Part shown: piece after piece, positions 1 to 8,370 of the stretch
How the letters are laid out: the number at the start of each line of letters is the position of its first letter
Position numbering within the stretch: the first letter of the stretch is position 1
NCBI RefSeq assembly: GCF_002135315.1
Contig: NZ_NEGA01000005.1
Location: forward strand, 147,981 to 211,980
Direction of reading: 5' to 3'
Source: Acinetobacter sp. ANC 3903
Lineage (GTDB): Bacteria; Pseudomonadota; Gammaproteobacteria; Pseudomonadales; Moraxellaceae
Length of the DNA stretch: 64,000 nt
Position numbers and translations under genes: made by a program
The notes under the pieces: generated by a model
The model's input: only the letters and a program-made list of their open reading frames with translations
Databases searched by the model: none
Told to the model about the DNA's origin: nothing

Positions 1-13
1 TTTATAGTTGAGC

Positions 14-748
14 TTAGCTCATGTATAAACCGCCATTTACATGTAAAACAGTACCGGTAATGTAACTTGCCTTCTCGGAAGCCAAGAAACTTACGGCATT
101 TGCGATATCTTGTGGATCACCTAAACGGTTTAACGCCACTTGATCACTCATTTTCTTGCGAATGTCTTCACTGAGTTGTTCAGTCATTTCTGTTGCAATA
201 AAGCCTGGAGCCACGGCATTCACGGTAATTTGGCGGCTTCCCATTTCTTTTGCCAGACTGCGACCAAACGCTTCTATGCCTGCTTTGGCAGCAGAATAGT
301 TGGCCTGTCCCGGATTTGCAAAGTGTGCAACGACAGAACTGATATTAATAATGCGGCCAAAACGTGCCTTGGTCATGCCTTTTAAAACACGCTTAGACAG
401 GCGATATACGGCTTTCAAATGAATGTTGAGAATGTCATCCCAATCATCTTCTGACATACGCAGTAACAAATTATCTTTGGTAATACCGGCATTATTCACC
501 AATGCAAGTACAGGGCCATGTTTTTGTTCAATTTCTGTAACCAGCGCATCAATCGCAGCTGCATCACGTACATCAAGAACTTTACCTGCGCCATTTTCAG
601 CAAAACTTGCAAATAATTTTTCTGCGCCTGCTTCTGATGTCGCAGTACCCACTACAAAATAACCGTCTTGAATCAATTGCTGAGCGATGGCTGCACCAAT
701 CCCTCTGCTCGCGCCTGTCACTAATGCGACTTTGCGTTCTTGTGTCAT
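14..748 (-). CDS. fabG: 3-oxoacyl-ACP reductase FabG
   Basis: This cytoplasmic SDR enzyme uses NADPH to reduce 3-oxoacyl-ACP in the fatty-acid elongation cycle. The 244-residue length equals that of the E. coli enzyme. The Rossmann glycine motif GASRGIG lies at residues 12-18 and NNAG near 85-88. The catalytic Ser138, Tyr151 and Lys155 (YSAAK) fall at the standard positions. Its ATG overlaps the fabD stop codon in an ATGA arrangement, so the two are almost certainly translationally coupled. The usual next gene, acpP, would lie beyond the left edge. Function is secure by family. Confidence 0.97.
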   Translation of the reverse strand: MTQERKVALVTGASRGIGAAIAQQLIQDGYFVVGTATSEAGAEKLFASFAENGAGKVLDVRDAAAIDALVTEIEQKHGPVLALVNNAGITKDNLLLRMSEDDWDDILNIHLKAVYRLSKRVLKGMTKARFGRIINISSVVAHFANPGQANYSAAKAGIEAFGRSLAKEMGSRQITVNAVAPGFIATEMTEQLSEDIRKKMSDQVALNRLGDPQDIANAVSFLASEKASYITGTVLHVNGGLYMS

Positions 749-1731
749 GCAATTTTCCCTTCAGCCACTAAAATGGCGCTTAGTGCATCTTCCATACGAC
801 TGTTGCTGTCGAGTGGGAATGCTTTTTCGATATTTGGTAAACGCTTCGCAAGGTTGGCAAGCACATTACCCGGACCACATTCAACTACGTACTGCACTCC
901 CTGATCTTGAAGGAACTGCATGGTCTTGGTCCATTGCACCGATTGATACAATTGTGCAGTCAATGCCTGACGTAACCCTGCCACATCTGTCGCGATTTCC
1001 GCGTTGACATTTTGTATTACAGGAAGGCCAGGTAGCTCAATGGCAGTATGTTCCAAAGCTTGTGCAAATTTGTCAGCAGCAGGTTTCATCAGTGAACAAT
1101 GCGATGGCACAGAAACTGGCAAGGCAATGGCTTTACCGCCATTTTCTTTGGCCAAGTCCATGACCGCCTCTACCAAAGTCTTATCACCGGCAATCACCAC
1201 TTGACCTTGGGCATTGTAGTTAGCAGCTTCTACCGAACCACGCCCCTGTATATTGACCTGTTCGCATAGCTCAAGCACTTTGGCATCTTCCAGACCCAAA
1301 ATCGCAGCCATTGCGCCCTGACCTTGCGGTACTGCATCTTGCATGAGTTTGCCACGCAAGTTCACCAGCTTAACTGCATCACCCAGTGACATCGCTCCAG
1401 CGGCAACCAAGGCACTGTATTCACCCAGAGAGTGTCCTGCAAGATATTTTGGTGCCACCCCACCCAATTCTAACCACACACGCCATAAAGCGATTGATGC
1501 TGTCAACAATACAGGTTGGGTAAATTCAGTCTGATTTAAACCTTCGCCGCTTTGTGCAATCTGCCATAGGTCAAAACCCACAGCTGCCGATGCTTCTGCA
1601 AAAGTTTCTGTCACGCTACTAAACTGTTCAGCCAATTCTGCGAGCATGCCGACTTTTTGTGAGCCTTGACCCGGAAATACAAATGCTGTTTTCGTTGCTT
1701 GAGCGACTTGCTCGAGTTGTTTAGCAGACAT
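745..1731 (-). CDS. fabD: malonyl-CoA:ACP transacylase FabD
   Basis: FabD transfers the malonyl group from CoA to acyl carrier protein, supplying the elongation steps of fatty-acid synthesis. The N-terminal GQGSQ motif is at residues 21-25 and the nucleophile elbow GHSLGE places the active serine near residue 101. A histidine in SVPSHCS near 210 fits the catalytic partner. The frame stays open 13 codons further upstream, but I chose the ATG at 1731 because an AGGA ribosome site sits seven bases before it and the protein then begins in the usual way. It forms a two-gene operon with fabG. Unlike E. coli, no plsX or fabH lies upstream. Confidence 0.96.
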   Translation of the reverse strand: MSAKQLEQVAQATKTAFVFPGQGSQKVGMLAELAEQFSSVTETFAEASAAVGFDLWQIAQSGEGLNQTEFTQPVLLTASIALWRVWLELGGVAPKYLAGHSLGEYSALVAAGAMSLGDAVKLVNLRGKLMQDAVPQGQGAMAAILGLEDAKVLELCEQVNIQGRGSVEAANYNAQGQVVIAGDKTLVEAVMDLAKENGGKAIALPVSVPSHCSLMKPAADKFAQALEHTAIELPGLPVIQNVNAEIATDVAGLRQALTAQLYQSVQWTKTMQFLQDQGVQYVVECGPGNVLANLAKRLPNIEKAFPLDSNSRMEDALSAILVAEGKIA

Positions 1732-1873
1732 AAAAAAATCCTGTAATGAAGTGATATTGTTATTCAACAATCGGTTAAATAACCAACATACACTTATGTA
1801 AGCTTATTTACGGAACGGAATTTAACATTTAATTTTTGTTTTGGTAATTGCCAAATACAACAAAAATACAGCA

Positions 1874-1898
1874 CAAAAAAAGGGAGCTTAACGCTCCC
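1874..1898 (-). terminator. intrinsic terminator after rpmF
   Basis: A six-base-pair stem (GGGAGC/GCTCCC) with a five-base loop is followed on the minus strand by a run of eight T residues. It lies 39 bases beyond the rpmF stop codon and would separate yceD-rpmF from fabD-fabG. Confidence 0.85.
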
Positions 1899-1936
1899 AT
1901 TTTTTCTACTAAGCTTGACGCTTAATACATCATCAA

Positions 1937-2119
1937 TTATTCAGCAGATGCTTTAGCGAATAATTGGCGACCACGGTAGATACCATCTTTAGATACGTGG
2001 TGACGACGGTGAGTCTCGCCAGTAGCTTGGTCTACAGTTAATGCATTCTCGGTTAAAGCGTCATGTGAACGGCGCATGTCACGGCGAGAGCGACTTTTAC
2101 GGTTTTGCTGAACGGCCAT
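1937..2119 (-). CDS. rpmF: 50S ribosomal protein L32
   Basis: L32 is a small basic protein of the large ribosomal subunit. The 60-residue product has the family's typical N-terminus ([20 protein letters not shown]) and the later [11 protein letters not shown] segment. It begins with ATG after a strong AAGGAG site. It follows yceD, the order conserved across many bacteria. The zinc-binding cysteines found in some L32 proteins are absent, so this is the zinc-free form. A terminator follows directly. Confidence 0.97.
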   Translation of the reverse strand: MAVQQNRKSRSRRDMRRSHDALTENALTVDQATGETHRRHHVSKDGIYRGRQLFAKASAE

Positions 2120-2196
2120 GATGGCTCCTTACAAAGATCGAAAAAATGGATCAGAACAAATTCAGTTGTCTTATACTTAACAGTATAACACAAAAA

Positions 2197-2754
2197 TTAG
2201 TTAAGTTTACCCTTCAAACTTGCCAAAACACCAAACGGATTATCCCGTTTTTCTTCGACAATGTCCTCAGCGGCAGGTTGATGCTTATGCTCACAAACGT
2301 CATGCTTAGGAGACAAAGGCACCAACAATAACAATTCATCTTCTATCAGAGAAAGTAAATCAGCCGTCGCAGGTGCATCAAAGCTGCCCTTTGTCGTTGC
2401 TTCACTTTCACCTAAGACGATGAAATCAGCATCCTCATCCAAGCGCTCTATCAGTGATTCATCATCCACAAGCGCTAAATGAAAGTCTGAAACGAGAGAA
2501 ATTTCAACGGGATTCAGACAACGCTGACATTCCATTGGCACTTTCGTTTCAACATGACCATCTAACCATACGACACGATGATACGCATCCATTGATAGCT
2601 TACAGTCTATATTGATCAATTGGTTATCAATTGATCCAACAGCTTCACGGGAAATTCGAACAAAGCGAGACAATGGCAGTGTACCTGACCATGTAAAGCC
2701 TTGTTCAGCCCATTTAAACGGCTCAATCTGTGCCGGAAAGGTATTTGCTGACAT
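2197..2754 (-). CDS. yceD: DUF177 family protein YceD
   Basis: A 185-residue member of the YceD/DUF177 family. The family is almost always encoded next to rpmF and has been linked in other organisms to 23S rRNA processing, although its exact role is not settled. The family's cysteine pattern is visible: CQRC near residue 78 and a later Cys in HDVCEHK near residue 152. The middle is acidic (DDESLIERLDEDADF). A near-consensus sigma-70 promoter lies just upstream. It is the first gene of the yceD-rpmF operon, and its start codon is clear. Confidence 0.93.
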   Translation of the reverse strand: MSANTFPAQIEPFKWAEQGFTWSGTLPLSRFVRISREAVGSIDNQLINIDCKLSMDAYHRVVWLDGHVETKVPMECQRCLNPVEISLVSDFHLALVDDESLIERLDEDADFIVLGESEATTKGSFDAPATADLLSLIEDELLLLVPLSPKHDVCEHKHQPAAEDIVEEKRDNPFGVLASLKGKLN

Positions 2755-2767
2755 AATTAAGGCGGCA

Positions 2768-2796
2768 ATTCTACAAATTCATCGGTACTCTGTCAA
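2768..2796 (-). promoter_or_regulatory. sigma-70 promoter of yceD-rpmF
   Basis: On the minus strand a perfect -35 box TTGACA (2791-2796) and a -10 box TAGAAT (2768-2773) are separated by exactly 17 bases. Transcription would start around 2761, a few bases before the yceD ATG at 2754, giving a very short leader. Confidence 0.75.
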
Positions 2797-2851
2797 AGAT
2801 TAAGATACAATTTTGTACTTATTTAGACAGATCAATTGGGTAATACAAGTC

Positions 2852-3514
2852 ATGCATCAGTTGCAGCCGCAACCTGAAGTCACCACTTCATTACAGTTAA
2901 CCACTTATTCAACCTCAAGTTCTGCTGTTTATATCGACCCTGTGCAACTCTCACCTTGGGTCAGTTTGCAAACAGAAGTTCAACAAGTAGATTGGCTTAT
3001 ATTACACTTTAATCACTGGTTTTCCCACTTAAATGTGAGTTTAGTCAAAGGTGATTTTGAACCTGAATATTTTCCGGCAACTGCAGATGCCCCTGCCCGC
3101 ATTCAATTTGCCCATGGTTTCTTTAATAGTGCCTTGCATGAAATCAGCCACTGGACCATTGCAGGTGAAAAGCGTCGTTTATTGCCAGATTTAGGCTATT
3201 GGTATGCTCCGGATGGCCGCAGCGCCGAACAGCAAGCGCTGTTTGAACAGGTCGAAATCAAGCCGCAAGCGATTGAATGGATGTTTGCCAAGGCCTTTGG
3301 ACGCAAGTTTCGCGTGTCTTTAGATAATTTAACTGGTGATGGTGGTAATGGTGCCAGCTTTAAAGACAATGTTTTTGCTCAGGTTCAGCGCTATTTTAAG
3401 GGTGAGGCCAAGCTTCCACGTGATGCTGCACATTTTATTGCCTGTATCTGTGCCTGCACCCGGGGTGGCAAAACATTACAAAGTGACGAGTTTCAACGTC
3501 ACATGCTGGATTAA
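2852..3514 (+). CDS. epmC: EpmC-like elongation factor P hydroxylase
   Basis: Members of this family (E. coli YfcM/EpmC) hydroxylate the modified lysine of translation factor EF-P. The metal-binding HEISH motif sits in ALHEISHW near residues 88-95, followed by GYWYAPDGRS, as expected. The product is about 220 residues, longer than the E. coli protein, with an extra N-terminal part rich in Thr, Ser and Gln. The frame extends 13 codons upstream to 2813, so the start is uncertain. I prefer the ATG at 2852 because the protein is conserved only after it. The partner genes epmA and epmB are not in this window, so the substrate role is family inference. Confidence 0.85.
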   Translation: MHQLQPQPEVTTSLQLTTYSTSSSAVYIDPVQLSPWVSLQTEVQQVDWLILHFNHWFSHLNVSLVKGDFEPEYFPATADAPARIQFAHGFFNSALHEISHWTIAGEKRRLLPDLGYWYAPDGRSAEQQALFEQVEIKPQAIEWMFAKAFGRKFRVSLDNLTGDGGNGASFKDNVFAQVQRYFKGEAKLPRDAAHFIACICACTRGGKTLQSDEFQRHMLD

Positions 3515-3598
3515 ATTACACAAAATCATCACAGCCTGATTGCAAGACTTTGTAAAATCAACAGATAATGTCTAACAACAAGTCGGGGGAGAATAAAT

Positions 3599-4216
3599 AT
3601 GCTGCATTTAAGAATACATCCTGATAATCCTCAGCCGCGTTTGATCACTCAGGCGGTAGAGCGGATTCGCGCCGGTGATGTGGTGGTTTACCCGACCGAT
3701 GCCGCTTATGCCATTGGCTGCCAGATCGGAAATAAAAATGCCATGGAGAGGATTGCACAGATTCGTGGCTTAGGGCCGAAACATCAATATGCCATTCTGT
3801 GTTGTGATTTATCCGATATTGCTACCTATGCCAAGGTGGACAATGCCATGTATCGGTTGCTGAAAAATAACACCCCCGCTGTCACCACCTTTATATTACC
3901 TGCAACCAGTGAAGTCCCTAAGCGACTGATGCATCCTAAAAAGAAAACGATTGGCCTGCGTATTCCAAGCAATCCGATTTGTCGAATGTTATTGAAGGAA
4001 TTAGATGAACCACTATTAACCAGTACGCTGATTCTTCCCAATCATACAGAGCCTTTAGATGATCCGTATGATATTGAAATGGAACTGGGCAAACGGATTG
4101 ATGTATTTGTCGATGGCGGTCTGGGAATTTTAAATACCACCAGTATCGTGGATTTATCCGGTGATCATCCTGAAGTGATTCGACGCGGCATGGGTGATGT
4201 CAGCGCATTTGAATAA
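3599..4216 (+). CDS. Sua5/YciO/YrdC family protein (threonylcarbamoyl-AMP synthase-like)
   Basis: A 205-residue protein of the Sua5/YrdC/YciO fold. It has VVYPTDAAYAIGCQIG near residues 28-43, the KHQYAILCCDLSDIA region, a typical KKTIGLRIP motif and a C-terminal DLSGDHPEVIRRGMGDV. The family makes threonylcarbamoyl-AMP for the t6A modification of tRNA. Length and the MLHLRIHPDN start fit the YciO subgroup better than TsaC, and the YciO role is less certain. A GGGGGAG ribosome site precedes the ATG. It lies 84 bases after the EpmC-like gene and may be co-transcribed with it. Confidence 0.88.
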   Translation: MLHLRIHPDNPQPRLITQAVERIRAGDVVVYPTDAAYAIGCQIGNKNAMERIAQIRGLGPKHQYAILCCDLSDIATYAKVDNAMYRLLKNNTPAVTTFILPATSEVPKRLMHPKKKTIGLRIPSNPICRMLLKELDEPLLTSTLILPNHTEPLDDPYDIEMELGKRIDVFVDGGLGILNTTSIVDLSGDHPEVIRRGMGDVSAFE

Positions 4217-4270
4217 GCACTGTTAAGATTAAATATTAGGGCGTGATCAGGATCAAGGAGTAGCGCTAAA

Positions 4271-4567
4271 ATGGATCTGTTTTATGTGCTGCTCAACTAT
4301 CATGATTTTGAGGCAAATAGCCGCATTTATGCGGAAATTCCCTGGACACTTGAGTCTAAAGTCAAAATTATTGCGGCAGAGGCTGAGCAAGCCTCATCCC
4401 TGATGATCAATAACACCGTGTATGCGTTTTTCTCAGAAATTGCATTGATTCACAAATTATCCAGCATCTATCAAACTCAGAATCTATGCACGCGAGACAG
4501 CGCGCAACGAATGATCGAATTCATCCTCAAGTTATCTGAACACACCTCAACAGATCACTCATCGTAA
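4271..4567 (+). CDS. small protein of unknown function
   Basis: A 98-residue soluble, mostly helical and slightly acidic protein that I do not recognise. It has no signal peptide, membrane segment or cysteine pair pattern. An AGGAG ribosome site lies ten bases before the ATG, and the gene follows the Sua5/YciO gene by 54 bases on the same strand, so it is probably the last gene of that unit. It ends 13 bases before the convergent acetyltransferase gene. The good ribosome site and tight packing support a real gene. Confidence 0.65.
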   Translation: MDLFYVLLNYHDFEANSRIYAEIPWTLESKVKIIAAEAEQASSLMINNTVYAFFSEIALIHKLSSIYQTQNLCTRDSAQRMIEFILKLSEHTSTDHSS

Positions 4568-4580
4568 TAGCACAGTAAAA

Positions 4581-5240
4581 TTAAAGAAAATCACGCAAGC
4601 GCATTTTTTGTTGACCATTCACGTCAAAATTATCGGCTTTTAACCAGGCCAGATAGCTGCGTTCCAATTCCGGCCATTCTTGATCCAGAATGGAAAACCA
4701 GGCAGTATTGCGGTTACGACCTTTGGCAATACGGTCTTGTCGAAAAGTGCCTTCATGCTGAAAACCAAAGCGCAAGGCCGCACGTTTAGACGGCTGATTC
4801 AAGTCATCACACTTCCATTCCACACGGCGAAAACCCTGCTCAAAACAAGCTTTTAATAATAAATAGATAACTTCTGTCGAAGCTGTGGACTGCTTTATTT
4901 GATGGGAAAAATAAACATTGCCGATTTCAATAACATGATCTACAGAACACTGATTTAGCAAGCCTAGCCATTCCACAAGCCTATGATTGACCTCCACCAG
5001 ATAATGGATTGAGTCTTTGAAATTAAAGTTATTGTCAAAAGCAGCTCGCAATTCCTCAGTCGTTTCAAATCCTGAATAAGGCAAATAGGTCCAACAACTG
5101 CGATCTACTTCGCTATTTACACATTGCCAAACTGGCTGCATCCGATTCGGGTCAAGTTTTGCTGAGGACAGTACCTGCAAGGTAGCATGTTTTCCATAAA
5201 GGATTTTCGCTAAAAAATAGCGAGGCAAAGAATGAGACAC
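4581..5240 (-). CDS. GNAT family N-acetyltransferase (RimJ/RimL type)
   Basis: A 219-residue GNAT protein that probably acetylates an amine using acetyl-CoA. The RimJ/RimL signature is seen in the C-terminal half: TEVIYLLLKACFEQGFRRVEWKCDDLN... leading to SKRAALRFGFQHEGTFRQD. The N-terminal part matches proteins that act on small substrates or N-termini (RSCWTYLPYSGFETTEEL). Translation appears to begin at a GTG codon, since no ATG exists upstream of the conserved part. It stands alone, convergent with the unknown gene at 4271. The substrate cannot be told from sequence. Confidence 0.85.
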   Translation of the reverse strand: MSHSLPRYFLAKILYGKHATLQVLSSAKLDPNRMQPVWQCVNSEVDRSCWTYLPYSGFETTEELRAAFDNNFNFKDSIHYLVEVNHRLVEWLGLLNQCSVDHVIEIGNVYFSHQIKQSTASTEVIYLLLKACFEQGFRRVEWKCDDLNQPSKRAALRFGFQHEGTFRQDRIAKGRNRNTAWFSILDQEWPELERSYLAWLKADNFDVNGQQKMRLRDFL

Positions 5241-5676
5241 CGGAAGTCCAATAAATTGACCCTATTCATTTTCTTGTACTTTTTGATTATTTTTCATGAC
5301 AGATGAGATCTCTTTTTATTGGCTTTCATATTGTCCTAATATTTTGTTTTATTCTATTCAGAACTTTCTTTAATTTTATTCAGTATATAAGGCTGAGGAA
5401 TATGATCAGCTTTGTCCATGAAAATTTAAATATTAAATCCAATAGATCGATCTAAAAAATCAAAATCATACAAAACCAGTCCATTTCACATAATCAAGCC
5501 GCTCAAAAACCTTACTTAATTTCAGGTTTTTTTGTATTTGATCACTTAACTAATTTATTTGAAGTCAAATTTCCATTACACTAGCGCTTACTAAATTACG
5601 TGCTTTTTCTTTCGATGCGAGATCGAAGCAAAAGCCTTCTGCATGCCTTTGAAAATTCGCGTGGCCTATAACTGCA
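5241..5676. other. intergenic region between GNAT gene and scpA
   Basis: These 436 bases separate divergent genes and must hold both promoters. An AT-rich inverted repeat with arms AAAAACCT and AGGTTTTT (about 5506-5534) ends in T residues and may be a weak terminator. No convincing gene, RNA or clear promoter pair was found. Confidence 0.5.
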
Positions 5677-6471
5677 ATGAATCAACCTATCCATAATCCT
5701 ATGGAGCCAAGCTCACACATCCGTGTTATGGATGAGTGGCAAGAATCGATTCCAGAGGATTTATATATTCCTCCTGCTGCATTTGAAATTCTGTTAGAGC
5801 ATTTCGAAGGTCCACTCGACTTCCTGATTTACCTGATTCAAAAAAGCGGTTTCGACTTATTACAGCTCGATATCGCTCCGATTGCTGCTCAATATCTATC
5901 TTACATGGATGCCATGAAGTCCTTGAATATTGAGCTGACGGCAGATTATATGGTGATGGCAGCTTTATTGGCCGACCTGAAATCACGACTATTACTACCA
6001 AAACCAAGTGCTAGCATCGTCGTTGAAAAAGATCCTAAACAAGAACTGATTGACCGGCTGGAAACCTATTTACGGGTGAAACAGGCGGCTGAACGTCTGG
6101 GTCAGATGCCGGTTCTGGAACGTGATACCTTTCCAAGCAATGTCAGTCTGGGGCATGTGGTGCAAAGCAATGAAGGCTATGATATCAGCCAGCTACGCGA
6201 TGCGCTGTTTTGTGTGTTTAACCGCCCAGAACCGGTGGTTCATCAAATTCAGCAAGAACCGGTGTTACTGGAAGAACGGATTGCTTTTATTAAAAGCCGT
6301 TTACAGTCCGGTGAAGTGCTGCATTTTGAAGCCCTGCTCAAACCCAGCCAAGGGCGCATGGGTATGGTGGTCACCTTTATGGCTATTTTAGAGCTTAGCC
6401 GCCAACAAAAAGTGAATATTATTGCGACAGGTATTGAAGCGCCACTGGCGATTCAAGGAGTACAAGCATGA
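5677..6471 (+). CDS. scpA: segregation and condensation protein A (kleisin)
   Basis: ScpA is the kleisin that bridges the two heads of the SMC dimer in the bacterial condensin complex. The 264-residue product has FEGPLDFLIYLIQKSGFDLLQLDIAPIA near residues 43-70, the typical N-terminal kleisin helix that contacts the SMC neck. A C-terminal winged-helix part (EALLKPSQGRMGMVVTFMAILELSRQ) contacts the SMC head. Its stop overlaps the scpB start (ATGA). The partner gene smc is in this window at 19427. The first ATG is used although no strong ribosome site is visible; a second ATG is eight codons later. Confidence 0.95.
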   Translation: MNQPIHNPMEPSSHIRVMDEWQESIPEDLYIPPAAFEILLEHFEGPLDFLIYLIQKSGFDLLQLDIAPIAAQYLSYMDAMKSLNIELTADYMVMAALLADLKSRLLLPKPSASIVVEKDPKQELIDRLETYLRVKQAAERLGQMPVLERDTFPSNVSLGHVVQSNEGYDISQLRDALFCVFNRPEPVVHQIQQEPVLLEERIAFIKSRLQSGEVLHFEALLKPSQGRMGMVVTFMAILELSRQQKVNIIATGIEAPLAIQGVQA

Positions 6472-7058
6472 TAAATGATCAAGCGATACCCCTATCTGTT
6501 GCTGATAACCAACATGAAGTTTTGATGCAACTGGAAGCGATTATTTTTGCCAGTGAAACAGCTGTTTCGCTTGCACGTTTGAAAGAAGCCTTCCAAAATC
6601 AATATACCAAACCAGAATTGCATCAGTTGTTACAACAGCTTGCCATGCTACAACATGGCAGATCAATCGAACTGGTAGAAACCGCACAAGGGTTCCGTTT
6701 CCAGGTTCGGGCTAAATATCGCAATATCATTACTCAGGTGTGGCCAGAGCGACCAACTCGCTTGTCGCCCACCTTGCTCGAAACCCTTGCTGTGATTGCT
6801 TATCATCAACCAGTAACCCGAGCAGATATTGAACAGATTCGTGGAGTTTCAAACAATAGTCAGATCCTTCGATCATTGTTTGACTGGAACTGGATTAAAG
6901 AGTCCGGTTTTAGAGAACTTCCGGGAAGACCCGCGTTGTTAGTTACAACGCCACAATTTTTAAATGCTTTTGGCCTGTCTTCACTGGGTCAATTGCCTCC
7001 CCTGCAGGATGCCAAGGAAGCTTTTATGGCGCTCGATGCTCACGCACCGAAGTCATAG
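6468..7058 (+). CDS. scpB: segregation and condensation protein B
   Basis: ScpB dimerises and binds the middle of ScpA to complete the SMC-ScpAB condensin. The 196-residue protein shows two winged-helix domains: EAIIFASETAVSLARLKEAF near the N-terminus and the hallmark LETLAVIAYHQPVTRADIEQIRGVSN near residues 104-129, followed by FRELPGRPALLVTT. It is coupled to scpA by a four-base overlap and followed 41 bases later by rluB, the usual gene order. Confidence 0.95.
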   Translation: MINDQAIPLSVADNQHEVLMQLEAIIFASETAVSLARLKEAFQNQYTKPELHQLLQQLAMLQHGRSIELVETAQGFRFQVRAKYRNIITQVWPERPTRLSPTLLETLAVIAYHQPVTRADIEQIRGVSNNSQILRSLFDWNWIKESGFRELPGRPALLVTTPQFLNAFGLSSLGQLPPLQDAKEAFMALDAHAPKS

Positions 7059-7099
7059 ATAGGTGAACTGTTGATGATAATTTCTAAGGTTATGCTGTC

Positions 7100-8296
7100 A
7101 TGAGTGAAAAATTACAAAAGGTGCTTGCACGCGTAGGTTTGGGTTCTCGCCGTTATATGGAAGAAGTCATTGCTGCTGGTCGTGTGAGTATCAATGGACG
7201 CGTTGCCCAAGTGGGTGAACGCATTGAACCGGGTGATGAGCTTCGCATCGATGGTCGTAAAGTCCAATTCCAGATTGAAGACGAAATTCGTCGTCGTGTT
7301 CTGATTTACTACAAACCAGAAGGCGAAATTTGCTCACGCAATGATCCTGAACAACGTCCAACCGTATTCGAGCAACTGCCTGCGATTGCCAATGATCGCT
7401 GGGTCATGGTCGGCCGTCTGGATATTAACTCGACCGGTCTTTTACTGTTCACGAATGATGGTGAATTGGCCAACCGTTTAATGCATCCATCTAACGAAAT
7501 TGAACGTGAATATGCGGTTCGCGTAATGGGTGAAGTAACGCCACAAATCAAAAACAACATGCTTAAAGGCGTTGTTTTAGATGATGGTCCGGCAAAATTT
7601 GAATCATTCACTGAAATTGGTGGTGACGGGATTAACCGTTGGTATCAGGTGGTGGTGAAAGAAGGCCGTAACCGCGAAGTGCGTCGTATTTTCGAATCAC
7701 AAGGTTTAAAAGTCAGCCGTCTGCTTCGTACCCGTTATGGTACTGTCATTCTACCGCGCGAACTTCGTACCGGTCGCTGGATGGAACTCGATAAAAACGA
7801 TATCGATAACTTGACCAAAGCTGTTGAGTTGAAACCGCGTCAAGGCACAGGCTTGTTTGGTATGGCTAAACGTCGTACCGAGCGCATGCAAGATAAACCA
7901 ATGGCGGCACGTCGTGGCGGTTATTTACGTCAGCAACGCCGTGACACCGAAGAGGGTGAAAATCAAAACCCAATGGCCTATGCACAGCGTGATCGCCGTG
8001 AAAACCAGAATGGTCATGCGCAACGTCGTCAAGAGAGCACCCAAACCGGTAATGCTCAACGCGAACGTCGTGATGGCAATAGCAATGGTTTTGCCCAACG
8101 CGGTGAGCGTCGTCAAGACAGCAACCAAAACACTTATGCTCAACGTGAATCACGTCAAGGCAACAGTAATAGCTATACACAGCGTGAAAACCGTCCTGAA
8201 AACTTTGGCAATCAAGGTACTTATGGCCAACGCGAACGTCGTGATGAAAATGCACCGCGCAAACCATTTGGCAACAAAAGCTTTAAGAAGTTTTAA
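7100..8296 (+). CDS. rluB: 23S rRNA pseudouridine synthase RluB with a long repetitive tail
   Basis: RluB makes pseudouridine 2605 (E. coli numbering) in 23S rRNA. An S4 RNA-binding domain spans residues 1-60 and the catalytic aspartate is in GRLDINSTGLLLFTNDG near residue 111. Conserved EGRNREVRRIFES follows near residues 190-202. The enzyme core ends around residue 245. The remaining roughly 150 residues are a hydrophilic, Gln/Asn/Arg-rich tail containing about seven copies of a 13-15-residue unit centred on AQRERR. RluB proteins often have basic tails, but the regular repetition is notable. The gene ends at a strong terminator. Confidence 0.94.
   Translation: MSEKLQKVLARVGLGSRRYMEEVIAAGRVSINGRVAQVGERIEPGDELRIDGRKVQFQIEDEIRRRVLIYYKPEGEICSRNDPEQRPTVFEQLPAIANDRWVMVGRLDINSTGLLLFTNDGELANRLMHPSNEIEREYAVRVMGEVTPQIKNNMLKGVVLDDGPAKFESFTEIGGDGINRWYQVVVKEGRNREVRRIFESQGLKVSRLLRTRYGTVILPRELRTGRWMELDKNDIDNLTKAVELKPRQGTGLFGMAKRRTERMQDKPMAARRGGYLRQQRRDTEEGENQNPMAYAQRDRRENQNGHAQRRQESTQTGNAQRERRDGNSNGFAQRGERRQDSNQNTYAQRESRQGNSNSYTQRENRPENFGNQGTYGQRERRDENAPRKPFGNKSFKKF
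7974..8255 (+). repeat. in-frame repeats encoding the RluB tail
   Basis: About seven imperfect coding repeats of 39-45 bases each encode AQR/TQR/GQR followed by a charged stretch and Asn/Gln residues. The repeats also create a long open frame on the opposite strand, which is a shadow. Confidence 0.75.
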
Positions 8297-8320
8297 TTTT
8301 TAAAGCTTTTCCTTGCAAAT

Positions 8321-8347
8321 AAAAAGCCACTCTATTGAGTGGCTTTT
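8321..8347. terminator. bidirectional terminator between rluB and bioD
   Basis: The stem AAAAGCCACTC/GAGTGGCTTTT with a TATT loop has A residues on one side and T residues on the other. It can therefore end transcripts of both convergent units. Confidence 0.9.
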
Positions 8348-8370
8348 TTATACCCTTTTTTAGGGAAGAA

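Noticed and set aside
7866..8267. 133-residue open frame on the minus strand across the RluB tail
   Set aside because: It arises from the repeats in the RluB coding sequence, has an unnatural Cys/His/Val composition and no start signals.
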